From contig BBBM01000016.1 of NCBI GenBank assembly GCA_001311565.1, positions 1 to 60,102 on the forward strand: a stretch of DNA of 60,102 bases. The letters run 5' to 3'. Below are positions 30,997-42,435 of the stretch, in pieces (positions within the stretch are counted from its first letter, which is position 1; each line of letters opens with the position of its first letter). The position numbers were made by a program, and so were the translations under genes. A model generated the notes under the pieces. That model did not search any database and was not told the DNA's origin. It saw only the letters and a list, made by a program, of their open reading frames with translations. This DNA comes from Desulfothermus okinawensis JCM 13304 (lineage in GTDB: Bacteria; Desulfobacterota; Desulfovibrionia; Desulfovibrionales; Desulfothermaceae).

Positions 30997-33900
30997 GTGT
31001 TGAAGATATTTACACGAGCTCTAATGGTCATCTTTTTTTATAATCCTTATAGCATGTGTTTTGGTTTATGGTTGGTTAAATAATTGGCCGTGGTGGTTAT
31101 TTTTAATAGGTACGGCAATTGTTTTAACTTTATGGCTCGGCATCTTGTTTATAAGACGCTATATTGCCAGGCGAAGGGAAAAACTTTTTGTCAAACGGGT
31201 TATAGAAGAAGATGAAAGGTCCTTGGAAGCTGTACCAGAGTCTAGACGCCTGGATTTTGAAGAGCTTCAAAAGAAGTGGAAGGAGGCCATATCTTTGCTT
31301 TCTTCCTCTCATCTTAAGAAAAAAAGGGAATCCTTTATATGTGCTCCCATGGTTTTTGTTTTTAGGAGAATCAGGTTCAGGGAAAACAACAGCTTTAAAA
31401 AAATTGTAGATTAGCCTCTCCACTTACAGATATCCCGCGGGTATCAGGTATTGCAGGTACAAGAAATTTTGATTGGTGGTTTTTTTAACGAGGCGATTAT
31501 ATTGGATACAGCAGGAAGATATTCTATCCCTGTTGATGAGGTTTTAGACCGTGAAGAGTGGGAGAAGTTTCTTGTATTAGTTGCAAAATACAGGAAAAAA
31601 AGAGCCAATAAATGGGATTGTGGTAACAGTTTCCACAGATAGTTTGCTTAAGCAAGACAATACAACCTTAACGGATAAAGGGCAATATTTAAGAAAAAGA
31701 ATAGACCATGTAATGAGGGTAACAGGTCACAAGATTCCAGTTTATATCTTGGTTACTAAGCTGGACCTTATCCATGGGATGACGCCGTTTGCCTCAGTAC
31801 TTGGAGAAAGATACTTTAATCAATCATTGGGGTATATGGGTTCTGACGAGCAAGGAGAAAAATGGGAGGACTTTTTAAAAAAATGCCTTTGATTATATAG
31901 CTACACGTCTTAAAAGGATAAGATTTTTGCTTGTTCAACAAGATAGGGAAATATCACCTGGTCTGCTTGTTTTTCCAAATGAATTTAGTCAGTTGTATCC
32001 TGGGTTAAAGGCTTTTTGTCAGGGTCTTTTATCTCCTAACCCTTATCAAGAATCTCCGTTTCTTAGGGGTATTTATTTTAGCAGCGCAAAACAAGAGGGT
32101 GATCTCATCTCAGAATTTCTAGAATCCTTTGGTTTAAATAAATATTCTAAGATTAATACCTCTTTTAGAGAGAAGGGGCTATTTTTAAAGGATATTTTTT
32201 TCCAAGATATTACCACACGATCGTTTCTTATTTGTTCCATTAGTAGAATATCAGAAATGGAAGAGGGTGACATTAGGTTTTGCACTACTTACATGGATAT
32301 TTTTCAACATAGTTGTAGGGGGGCTAATTGCCGGGGCTTTTGAACACAATCTTATGATTATAAAAAAAGGCAAAAGAAATAGGAAGGGTAAAAATTATTA
32401 ATAATATTGGGCCAGATTTAATTGTTTTATCAAAATATGGAGAAGATATCAGCTTATTACAAAAACAACAAAATGACTATCTTTTGCCACAGATGGGTTT
32501 GAGTTATGCAAAGGGCGTTGTCTCTAGTTTAAGGAAAAAAATATATTTTATATTTTGAAAAGTGTATTCTTGATAGATTAGACAACAATATATTTAACTC
32601 TGTCAGGGAAATGAATAAAGGTAAAGAATTAAACGAGGATTTTAGTATTGAAGTAGTAGATTTTATTACAGCCCAGGCAACCATCTTAAAAAAAATAGGA
32701 TCAAAGGGAAATCCATTGATAATAAATTTTTTTGATGACATAACATATTATTCAACATATATACTTCCCAATTTATCAGGAGAATTAGCTCCATATTTTG
32801 GGAGATGCTTTAAATATTATATTATGTTTTCTAACAATAGAGATTTAAAAATAAAATATGAAGAGATATTAACTCAACTGAGAGACTTTATTACTACAAA
32901 GGGTACCCAGCTTCATTGGATTGTAAAAAAACCCAGGCCTTAATAAATATAATATTACCTTGAGCTCTTTTTGGGGTAATAGTCCCATACAAGATAGTGA
33001 TCAAAAGGAGATGTTTGTTTCAGGTGCTTTTACAGAGAAGGGTAGAAAAGAATTAGACAATTTCATTAATTTATTGGAAAATCTATTAAAAGATGAGGGA
33101 ATTATAACCAAAGATATAAAAATCAATTTTTATAAATGGTATGAGCAGGAATTTTTTTCAAAAGTGGTATGAATTTATTGAATATTTTTCACAAGGCCAG
33201 AGCAATTTAATCTCATGGGATCAAAGGCACAATATGGCCATCAAGATGTGTAATGAGCATAATCCCTATTTTGATTTAATTGAGGTGTTTAGCAAGGAAG
33301 TAAAAGGGGCCTTGCCTCATGCAAAAATAAGAGATTGGGCAATACCTGTTTTGATGTTGGCACAGGCCAAAAAAAGAATCCTATATACTTTCTAAAGAAA
33401 AGGAAAAACAAATAGGACTAAAGGAGAAAATAAAGACAAAGCTTGAGGGGAGTTTCATAAAACTAAGGGCCACCAGTTCTTCACTATCTGACATAAAACA
33501 GGCAAAGGAATTTGAGGAAGTTTTGCGGCTGGCAGGGGAATGGACAAAATATATGCATGATTTAAAGCAACTACAGCAGGTAACAGATGATTCAGAAGCT
33601 GCGTTTTCCCTTACTTCTGGATTTTTTCCCTATGGAAGGAAACCTGAAGAGAGTAGATCTCCTTTTTATGAAACATTTAATGAAATTTATATTATAAAAA
33701 AATAAGTTAAAAAAAATATGGTAATTCTGATACTGCAATTTTACTCTTAAGAGGTCCTTTTGATTATATATTGGATTATTCTGTTATGGAGAGTGCATGC
33801 GTATTACAGAGGAAGTGGGAAGAAGAAGTAATTGGTAAGCTACAGGGACTCTCTTATATGGATAAGATAAAGGAGCTGTTTTCAGGGGATCAGTCATTAA

Positions 33901-34500
33901 TGGCAAAGTTTTTACAAACAACAGCAAAACCCTTTGTGGGGATAGATAGATATGGATATTATCCCAGACAGGCGTTAGGGAAAAAAAATGCCTTTTTTTG
34001 AGGGGTTTTTTTTGAATTTGTAAACCAGGGAAACAACTTGAAGTTCAGTTCAAAAAAAGAGTACTATGTAACACTTAAGACCCTTCCTATAAGTGCGAAT
34101 AAAGATGCCAAAATTATCCCTTATGGATGTAAATTAAGTCTGCAATGTGCAGACAAGATTTATCAACTTGAAAATCTCAACTATCCTTTGGAAAAGACTT
34201 TTAAGTGGTCCCCTGACAGTTGTGGAGATACAGTGCTTGCCATATATCTACCAGGGCTTAAACTGGAAAAGGTTTATTCTGGGACCATGGGATTTGCAAA
34301 ATTTTTGAAGAAATTTAGGGATGGGACAGGTATTTTTAGGGCAGAGGATTTTCCAAAAAAATATATCTTTTCTAAAAAGTAATGGGCTTGAGTGGATTAA
34401 GGTCTCGTATGAAATTAGTAATTCAGGTCCAATAATTCAATTACTCCAAAAGATTCCAGATGAAATTCCTCTTGAAATTCTTCAATGTTGGCACGAGTAA
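30997..34500 (+). CDS. tssM: T6SS inner-membrane protein TssM (IcmF), heavily frame-broken
   Basis: TssM spans the periplasm and contacts TssJ. Two N-terminal membrane helices are followed by a cytoplasmic NTPase with an intact Walker A (FLGESGSGKTTAL) and the switch-like AIILDTAGRYSIP. A third helix lies near 32300 (LLTWIFFNIVVGGLIAGAF). The long periplasmic part holds the IcmF-related and C-terminal TssM domains (GFFPYGRKPEESRSPFYETF; RFRDGTG-like KKFRDGTGIFRAEDFP). The length is about 1168 residues, normal. At least ten frame changes occur, nearly all at A/T runs of 7-8 (for example 31033, 31402, 31594, 31877, 32366, 32535, 32925, 33160, 33370, 33710, 33985). Start choice (GTG 30997 or TTG 31000) is open. 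The 3' end overlaps tagF by 41 nt. Confidence 0.93.
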
Positions 34501-35177
34501 GCCGGTTATAGAATACGGTGTATGGGGAAAACATCCCTCTTTTTGTGATTTTATTGAAATTTCGCCCCATTGTTTTGAAATCCCAGTATTTTTAAGATAT
34601 TTTAAAAAAGGCATGATTTCTCTATCGGGACAATGGAAGGCATGGGTAATCCTTTTTAAAAGAGAGGGATTGGAGATTGCAAGTTTAAAAAAATTCAAAA
34701 GATATGTTAAATAGGCCCTGTCCTATTATAGTTTATACAGAGATAAAGATAAGACAAAAAGATTTTTCAAATAGACTGCATAGTGCCTTTGATCTTTTTG
34801 ATGATATGGATAATATTATTTGTGATAACTATGATTCACTCAAGGATTTTAGGGCAAGGCTACAAAGACAAACAATGAGACTTAGAAGATACATTTTTGA
34901 TGTCCATGATACAGAGATTAGAAAAAAAATATTTTAAAACTAAGACAAGTCCTTTTAAAGGAAAAGGGGATTTGTCTAAAAAATAAGTCTATTGACACAA
35001 AATTTCCAATAGGCTCCTTTAAAAAAAGATATTATACTGTTTTTAAGGGCAGTGGAAATGTATCTTCAAGTAGCTCCTAGGGGGATATTGTTGTTTTTTT
35101 ACCCTGAGCATATAGAGGCAAGGATAATATTCAGGCAACTAATGGTTCAAGATTTTCTGTGGGGTCTTAAACAATGA
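34460..35177 (+). CDS. tagF: TagF-like T6SS regulatory protein, frame-broken
   Basis: The N-terminal motif EYGVWGKHPSFCDFIEI resembles the G-x-x-GK-x-P-x-x-x-DF pattern of TagF/ImpM. After correction the protein continues CPIIVYTEIKIRQKDFSNRL and ends FYPEHIEARIIFRQLMVQDF, then LWGLKQ, about 239 residues. The frame changes near 34690, 34928 and 35022. TagF proteins repress T6SS assembly post-translationally in other bacteria. No PpkA, PppA or Fha gene is in the window, so the control circuit here is incomplete or different. The position between tssM and tssA and the ATGA overlap with tssA support a T6SS role; the family call is moderate. Confidence 0.6.
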
Positions 35178-36775
35178 ATCTAGAAGAAATAGGAAAGTCT
35201 CCTATTAGTGGAGATAAGCCGGCAGGTGAAGATGTAGCCTATGAACCAGAGTTTGAATTGTTGCAGGCAGAAATAGACAAGATGTCTGTGGTCTCTGCTG
35301 CTGGGGAAGTTGATTGGAAAAAGGTAGTAGAACTCTCAACTACCTTACTCTCTGACAAGGGAAAACATCTACTTGTATGTGTCTATCTTGCCCGTGGACT
35401 CATGGAGACCATGGAGTTTAAAGGGTTGTGCCTGGGAACAAAGATTTTAAAGGATGTGATATCAGAATACTGGGACAACATGTATCCACCCAAAAAGAGG
35501 AAAAGGGGTAGGATAAATGCTGTTAAATGGTGGTATGACAAGACAGAAGGTTTTCTCCGTTCATTAGTTGATGGCCCTGAGCAGGATGAAGAAGAGGTAC
35601 AGGAACTAAAATCATTGCTCAAAGAACTGGATCAGGTTTTAGACGAGAAGATGGGAGCTGATGCTCCTATTTTAAGACCTTTGATTCAACTTGTTGATCG
35701 TCTGAAGATAAAGAAGAAGGCATCTGTTTCTGAGGAAGAGAAATCCGGGCCTGAACAAACTCCGTCTATGGAAGAGACCCAGAAACAAAAAGAGGTTCAA
35801 GTAGAGCACAAAACGTCCCAAACTGCTCCTCTTAAACCTCCTGCTAGTGGTTCAAGAGAGATAGATACAGGAAAATTAGAGTCCCAGAAGGATGTGAACC
35901 GTCTTCTAGGTCGGTGTTTAAATGATTTATCACAAATTGTTAAATATTATATGGAAAAGGATCTATCAAATCCTATGTTGTATGAGATAAATAGGTTCTG
36001 TGCATGGGTAGATGTGGATGTGTTGCCTGTTGTTCAGGAAGGTAATAAAACCATGTTGCCCCCCCCAGATGAGTCTATAAAATCCAATATACAAGGGCTT
36101 ATTAATAGCAGGGAATATGAAGATGCAGTAAGGGCGTGTGAATCCCGGGTAAAAGAGTTTATATTCTGGTTGGACCTATCTTATTTTTCTGCCCAGGCGC
36201 TTCAAGAACTTGGAGGGAAATATCAAAAGGCCTATGAGGCTGTCTCTTATATTACTACTTCGTTTGTACAGAGACTTCCTGGAATAGAGTCCCTGGCATT
36301 TTCTGATGGAACACCCTTTGTTGGTGCAGAGACCAAGGCATGGATAAAGGGATTTATGGGTGGAGATGATTTAGGGGATCAGGGGACAGTTGATAGGGAC
36401 CCTTTTTTTTGTAGCCCTTGAAGAGGAAGCAAAGGAGTTGGTGAAGAAAAAAAAGATATCCCTCAAGCCCTAGTTGTATGGCAAAGGGGTATAGATGGAG
36501 GCCGTGGGGTAAGGCAGAAGTTTCAATGCAGGCTTGAATTGATCAAGCTTTTATTGAAATCAGGGAAAAAGGAACTTGCACTTCCCCATATAGATCTTCT
36601 TCTAAAGGACATAGATCTATATAAGTTGGATATGTGGGAACCAGACCTATCAGTAAAGGCCTTTACCACTATAATAGATGTATTGGATGGCACAGAGGAG
36701 CAAAATGAGAGAAGGATGGAGATCATAAATAGACTAATATGCCTGAGTCCTTCTCTTGCTTTTAAAATCTTATAA
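35174..36775 (+). CDS. tssA: T6SS cap/initiation protein TssA, one to two frameshifts
   Basis: TssA starts and caps sheath polymerisation. The N-terminal ImpA domain has IGKSPISGDKPAGEDVAYEP, VDWKKVVELSTTLLSDKGKH and SEYWDNMYPPKKRKRGRINA. A Pro/Gln/Lys-rich linker (about residues 180-240) precedes the C-terminal helical region. The length of about 534 residues is usual for long TssA. The first 415 residues are in one frame. The frame changes at the T8 run near 36407, then near the A7 run at 36450, and continues to LICLSPSLAFKIL. The start overlaps the tagF stop. Confidence 0.92.
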
Positions 36776-36797
36776 TAAAAATATAAGGAGGTTTAAC

Positions 36798-37281
36798 ATG
36801 GAAGGATCAATAGCACCAAAGGAAAGGGTCAATATAACCTATAAACCAGCTACTGGAGATGCCAAAGAAGAGGTGGAACTCCCTTTAAAACTCCTGGTCA
36901 TGGGGGATTTCACTTTAAAAGAGGACGACACAATGCTGGAAGATCGAGAGCCTATTAGTGTGGATAAGAACAATTTTAATGATGTATTAAGGCTCAAAAT
37001 CTGGAACTCCAATTTACAGTGCCAAATAAATTAAGCGATGAAGAGGATGCTGGGGAGATAACAGTTAATCTAAAATTTCAAAGTATCAAGGACTTTGAAC
37101 CAGATAATATTATAAAGAATGTGCCAGAACTGGCCAGAATTATGGAACTCAGGGAGGCACTGGTGGCACTTAAAGGTCCACTGGGAAATGTTCCTGAATT
37201 CAGGAAAAACTTCAACAATTGGTACAGGATCCAGGTACAAGGGAAAAGATATTAAAAGAACTTAATTTAGATGAAGAATAA
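36798..37281 (+). CDS. tssB: T6SS sheath protein TssB (VipA), frame-broken
   Basis: TssB forms the contractile sheath with TssC. VNITYKPATGDAKEEVELPL and KLLVMGDFTLKEDD are the family signature, and the late part MELREALVALKGPLGNVPEF matches the conserved C-terminal helix. The length is about 161 residues. AAGGAGG precedes the ATG. The frame changes near 37008 (a base apparently missing) and near 37207 (A run). It lies 17 nt before tssC. Confidence 0.95.
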
Positions 37282-37298
37282 AAAAAAGGAGTATGTCT

Positions 37299-38778
37299 AT
37301 GGCAGAAGAAAAACAACAAAAGCAACAAGAGGTTGTAGAGGCAGGTGAAGGTTCCCTGCTGGATGAGATAATAGAAGCAACCAGGGTGAAACCATCTGAT
37401 GAGGCATATGAGATAACTAAGAGAGGGGTCAAGGCATTTATAGATGAGCTTTTAAAGCCTACCAGGGAAGGGGTAAAGGTCACCAAGAATGTTGTGGACG
37501 AAATGATTGCCCAATTGGATTCAAAACTGTCTGCTCAGGTAAATGAAATTCTCCACCACAAGGATTTTCAGAAACTTGAGTCTGCATGGCGTTCATTAAA
37601 GTATCTGGTGGATAATACTGATTTTAGAGAAAATATTAAGATTAACATCTTGAACGTGAGCAAACAGGACCTATTAGATGACTTTGAAGATTCTCCTGAA
37701 ATCCCTCAATCTGGCTTTATAAAATTGTTTATACAGCTGAATATGGACAATTTGGTGGACAGCCATATGGTGCCTTGATTGGCAATTATGAATTTGGCCC
37801 AGGGCCTCAGGATATTAAACTACTTCAAAACATAGCCAGTGTTGCTGCAATGGCTCATGCACCTTTTATTGCTGATGCATCTCCTGCATTTTTTGGCATA
37901 GAATCTTTTAAAGAACTTCCAAATCTAAAGGACCTGGATGCAATATTCGAAGGACCTCAATATGCAAAATGGCGTTCTTTCAGGGAATCAGAAGATGCCA
38001 GATATGTTGGCCTTACTCTGCCAAAATTTTTGCTACGTCTTCCCTATGGTCCAGACACAGTGCCTGCAAAGACCTTTAATTTTAAAGAGGATGTATCCAG
38101 TGGAGATGATGCATTTTTATGGGGAAATACTGCCTTTGCCTTTGCAACAAGCTAACTGATAGTTTTGCCAAGTATCGCTGGTGTGCCAATATTATTGGCC
38201 CTCAAGGTGGAGGGGCTGTGGAGAATTTGCCTGTTTATAATTTTGAGGCAATGGGCACTATTCAGACCAAGATTCCAACCCAGGTACTGATTTCTGAGAG
38301 AAGGGAATACGAGTTGGCAGAGCAGGGATTTATAGCCCTTACCATGAGAAAGGGATCAGACAATGCAGCATTTTTCTCTGCAAACTCATGTCAGAAGCCA
38401 AAGACCTTTGGAAACACAGAGGAAGGGAAAGCAGCAGAGCTCAATTATAAGCTCAGTACCCAGCTTCCCTATATGTTTGTGGTAAATCGCCTGGCTCATT
38501 ACATAAAGGTAATCCAGAGAGAACATATTGGCACATGGAAACAAAGGGGAGACTTGGAAGATGAATTAAATAAGTGGATTAGGCAATATGTGTCTGATCA
38601 AGAGAATCCAGCTCCAGGCGTAAGGTCCAGACGTCCACTCAGGAGGGCAGTAATTGAAGTAAAAGATGTTCCCGGGGATCCTGGTTGGTACAGTGTTAGC
38701 ATGAAAGTGATGCCACACTTTAAGTATATGGGTGCAAATTTTACCCTGTCATTGGTAGGTAAATTGGATAAAGAATAA
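37299..38778 (+). CDS. tssC: T6SS sheath protein TssC (VipB), frame-broken
   Basis: TssC is the large sheath subunit. KDFQKLESAWRSLKYLVDNT, YGALIGNYEFGPGPQDIKLL, RYVGLTLPKFLLRLPYGPDT and GPQGGGAVENLPVYNFEAMG are diagnostic. The C-terminus ends FKYMGANFTLSLVGKLDKE. The length is about 493 residues. The start ATG at 37299 is 7 nt after AGGAG, while the ATG at 37293 is too close to it. Frame changes lie near 37727 and 38150, at bases not in long runs. Confidence 0.97.
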
Positions 38779-38797
38779 AAAAAAGGAGGTTTAAGTC

Positions 38798-39290
38798 ATG
38801 GCTCTAACAGGTTATTTAAAGGTAGTTGGAAAGAATCAGGGTGAAATTAATGGGGATTGTAAACAAAGTGGTCGTGAGAATTTAATTGTGGTATATGGGG
38901 TTGAGCACAATATAGAGATACCACGGGATCCCCATACTGGTTTGCCAACAGGGCAAAGGATCCACAAACCATTAATAATAACAAAACATGTGGATCAGGC
39001 AAGTCCTAAACTCAATCAGGCATGTACTTCTGGAGAGCAACTATCAGAGGTTACCCTGCAATTTTACAGGATAAATGAAAAGGGACAGGAAGAACATTAT
39101 TATACCATAAAACTGGAAAATGCCATAATTGTAAACATGAAGTGCTATAAGCCCCTTACTTTTTTTGGAGGAAAACAAGCCTTATAAGGACATGGAAGAT
39201 GTATACTTTTCCTATGAGAAGATCATATGGACATATGAACCTGATGGAATTGAGGCAGAGGATAGTTGGCTTGCACCAAAGTCTGCTTAA
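38798..39290 (+). CDS. hcp: T6SS tube protein Hcp (TssD), one frameshift
   Basis: Hcp hexamers stack into the inner tube. MALTGYLKVVGKNQGEINGD, RIHKPLIITKHVDQASPKLN and EVTLQFYRINEKGQEEHYYT are family motifs. The T7 run near 39163 is one base too long; corrected, the protein ends with YEKIIWTYEPDGIEAEDSWL and a further APKSA, for 163 residues, the normal length. AAGGAGG precedes the ATG. It follows tssC by 19 nt, the usual order. Confidence 0.96.
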
Positions 39291-39305
39291 CCAATGTGAT
39301 TAACC

Positions 39306-39724
39306 ATGCACGGTTTAAGACTTTTGGAAAGACTGGCATTCATGGAAGAGAAGCCAGAGGAGAGAGGGGTATTTGATAAAGAAATGGTTATTAATTCTAT
39401 TATCAGGAATCTCTCCAATATATTGAATACCAGGATAGGGAGTGCCCAAACAGCTCCGGATTTGGGCACTCCTGACTTTACTGATCTACTTGGAAGACCA
39501 AAAGGTGAGAGCTTTGAAGAACTAAAAAAAATCATAAAGGGGGTAATAGAAAGATATGAGCCAAGATTGAGTAATGTAAAAATACAAGAAGAGGTCAATG
39601 GAGATGATCCTTTTTCTCTATCTTTTCGTATTGAATGCGAGGTAAATACAGATGAGGGGAAAATGGATATCCATTTTTGTCTTATGTGCGTCCAGAGGGA
39701 AGAATAGAGGTCAGGGGGAAGTAG
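39306..39724 (+). CDS. tssE: T6SS baseplate protein TssE (gp25-like), one frameshift
   Basis: TssE is the gp25-like baseplate wedge protein. The conserved region NILNTRIGSAQTAPDLGTPD and the EPR core YEPRLSNVKI are clear. After the T5 stretch near 39675, an alternative frame gives FLSYVRPEGRIEVRGK, which is the better C-terminus and ends directly before the tssF ATG. The length is about 139 residues. Confidence 0.92.
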
Positions 39725-41453
39725 ATGCTCAAGGATTATTATCAAGAGCAGCTAGATATGCTTAAAGAATTGGCAGGGGAATTTTCAAAAAAACATCCTG
39801 CCATAGCCCCTATGTTGTCAGGTCAATCTAAAGACCCTGACGTGGAAAGACTTATTGAGGGAATGGCATTTTTAACTGGAATGTTGAATGCCAGATTAGA
39901 CGACAGTTTTCCTGAAATAGTACATACCTTAATGCAACTACTATCTCCCCAGTATATAAGACCCCTTCCATCTAGCACAATAATTAAATTTTCGCCTAAA
40001 CCAGGCTTTAGAGAAGCATTAACCATTCCAAAAGGAACTGAAATAAAATCTATCCCAGTAGGAGAGACAGAGTGTATATTCAGGACATGTTTTGATGTAG
40101 AGGTATTTCCTGTTGAGATAGAAAGAGTTTTTTTTATGAAGATATCCCTGGGAAACCCTGTAAAATAGGTGTATCTCTTCTTTGCACAGAGTGTGATTTT
40201 AAAAAAATCCCCTATTTAAGGCTTTTTTTTGTCAGGTAGTTTTGTACATTCAACAAATTTATTTTACCTCCTTTTTGCCAGAACAAAGGAGATTATACTG
40301 TCTTTTCAGGACAAAAAAAATTGTTCTTTCTAAAGGGAATATAAAGGCTCCTTTTTTTTCTCCCTTGAGTTTCCCCTATTTCCCTATCCCAGGAATTCTT
40401 TTTTTTGCCTATAGATTATTTCAGGAATATTTTATCCTGCCTGAAAAATTTTTGTTTCTTGATATATATGGACTGGATAAATTAGCCCCTTATGAATCTA
40501 TTGAAAATATTAAAATGGAGTTTATCCTTGATAAAGATATAAGGGCTAAGAATTTAACTCTGAGCAATAAAAGTATTTCTCTATTTTGTACCCCAGCAAT
40601 AAATATCTTTTCCCATGATGCAGTACCAATTGAGTTGGTTCACAATTCTTTTGAGTATAAGGTTATGCCAGGTGGTCAATATAAAAACATGATTCAAATT
40701 TTCAGTATAGACAGGGTAAGGGGAATTGTACAGGGACGTACAGATGAAAAGGAATATTATTCCCTGGAGTCTAAGGGATTAGATAAAGGAGATGGAATCT
40801 ATTATCAAAATATAAGGCCCTCCCCTTTATCTGGGGAGCCAGATCATTATTTAACCATTGGCTATAGAGACAAAAAGGATGTGACAAATGAGATATTGCT
40901 AGTTGAACTTACATGTACCAATGGAGATACTGTAAATTCTCTTCAAACAGGTGATATACATAGGGCTACAGATTCGTCTCCAGTGTTGTGTACTTTTGAA
41001 AACATCATTCCCCCTACTCCCAACTATTCTCCTGTACTCAGCAAAGAGAGCCTCTGGCGTTTTTTTATCCCATTATAGCATAAATGTGTTTTCCCTTTCC
41101 TCGGCGGAAAAACTACAGGACTTATTAAAATTATATATAGAATTTCAAAGAAAAGATACTTCCAGATACCATATAAATCTAAATCGTATTCAAGGAATAT
41201 TAGATCTAAAAATAGAATCAGGCAAGAGGCTTTACAAAGGAGGAATGTTATTTGGACACGATATAAATCTGCTATTATCCTCAGACCATTTTATAGGAGA
41301 GGGGGACATGTACATCTTTGTGAGGCTCCTTGATTATTTTTTTTGCATATTATGCGTCTATTAATTCTTACACATGTCTCAAGGTGAAAGATAAAAAAAA
41401 CAGGGAGAAGGATTTTGTGTCCACCAAGACTAGGGGAACAATTGCTGATTTAA
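39725..41453 (+). CDS. tssF: T6SS baseplate protein TssF, frame-broken
   Basis: TssF is a large wedge component. The N-terminus MLKDYYQEQLDMLKELAGEF with KHPAIAPMLSGQSKDPDVER is typical, as is IVHTLMQLLSPQYIRPLPSS. The C-terminus, read in the frame obtained by shortening the A8 run near 41393, is SINSYTCLKVKDKK then TGRRILCPPRLGEQLLI; the PPR-x-GEQLL motif is the family end. The length is about 576 residues. Frame changes also lie near 40125-40250, 40315, 41062 and 41340. The gene overlaps tssG by 37 nt. Confidence 0.92.
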
Positions 41454-42403
41454 TTGAACAAATAGAGAAATCTCCTACCAAATTTTCATATGTTCAATTA
41501 ATAAGACTATTGAGCTTTTTCTAAGGCCAACATCACAGGCAAAGGAGCTATTTAAGAAGGATATATTTGTAAGGCCTGTGCCTTCACTATCTTTTCCTGG
41601 AACAGATGTGTACTCCATAAAAAAAACAGGTCCGTGGAAATATAATATAGAGGCTACATTCCTAGGGCTTTATGGCCCATCGTCTCCAATCCCTGTTTAC
41701 TACACTGAAGAAATAATAGAAGAGCTTTTAGATGAAAAGGATGTTAAAAGGGATTTTTGGATATATTCAATCATCCATTTTATGAATTATTTATTAAGAT
41801 TTGGTGGAAATATCGTATATGGCTTAAGGTCTTAGATGAAGATGACAAAGAAACCCTTAATTTTATATTCTCGTTTTTAGGATTTGATTTTAAGCTCTTT
41901 AATCCCAGGGAAAATCTGGCCTTGCTAAGGCTTGGGGGTATATTTGCCAAGCATCCTAGGTCTGCCCTGGGTTTAAGGGCTATTGTATCTGATATGTTGG
42001 ATGAAGAACAGGTTGAGGTAAGACAGGGGGAGTTGTATAATTGTAAGATAAGTAAGGAGGAAAGGTGTTTTTTTAGGGAAGAAAAACTGTCTGCTTGGAG
42101 AGAATCTGTTTTTAGGAGAAGAGATACTTACCTGTAATTTGAAGATAGAAATAAGGACTGGTCCCCTGAAAAGAGAAACTTTTTTTGAAATTTTTACCAG
42201 GCTCTCCTGGATTTGATAGGCTTAGAAAATATATACACCTTTATATGGACGGAGCCTTTGAATGTTCCTTTGTCCCTATTCTGCCCCCTTGTGAGGCAAA
42301 GGAAATTGACCTGGGGGGCCATTGGTGTTTGCTGGGGGTAAATACCTGGCTATACAACAGGGACTTATATAAGGGAAATTTAAAGGGAATTTGGAAAATA
42401 TAA
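41417..42403 (+). CDS. tssG: T6SS baseplate protein TssG, frame-broken
   Basis: TssG completes the wedge with TssE-F-K. The proposed GTG start (41417) has AAGGA upstream and gives MSTKTRGTIADLIEQIEKSP then FSYVQLIRLLE, the usual TssG opening. VRPVPSLSFPGTDVYSI, ATFLGLYGPSSPIPVYYTEE and LGENLFLGEEIL are conserved. The C-terminus ends CLLGVNTWLYNRDL plus a short tail. The length is about 329 residues. The frame changes near 41520, 41757, 42068 and 42183. Confidence 0.92.
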
Positions 42404-42435
42404 ATTAATAGCATTTTATTTAAGAGGAGGGGGAT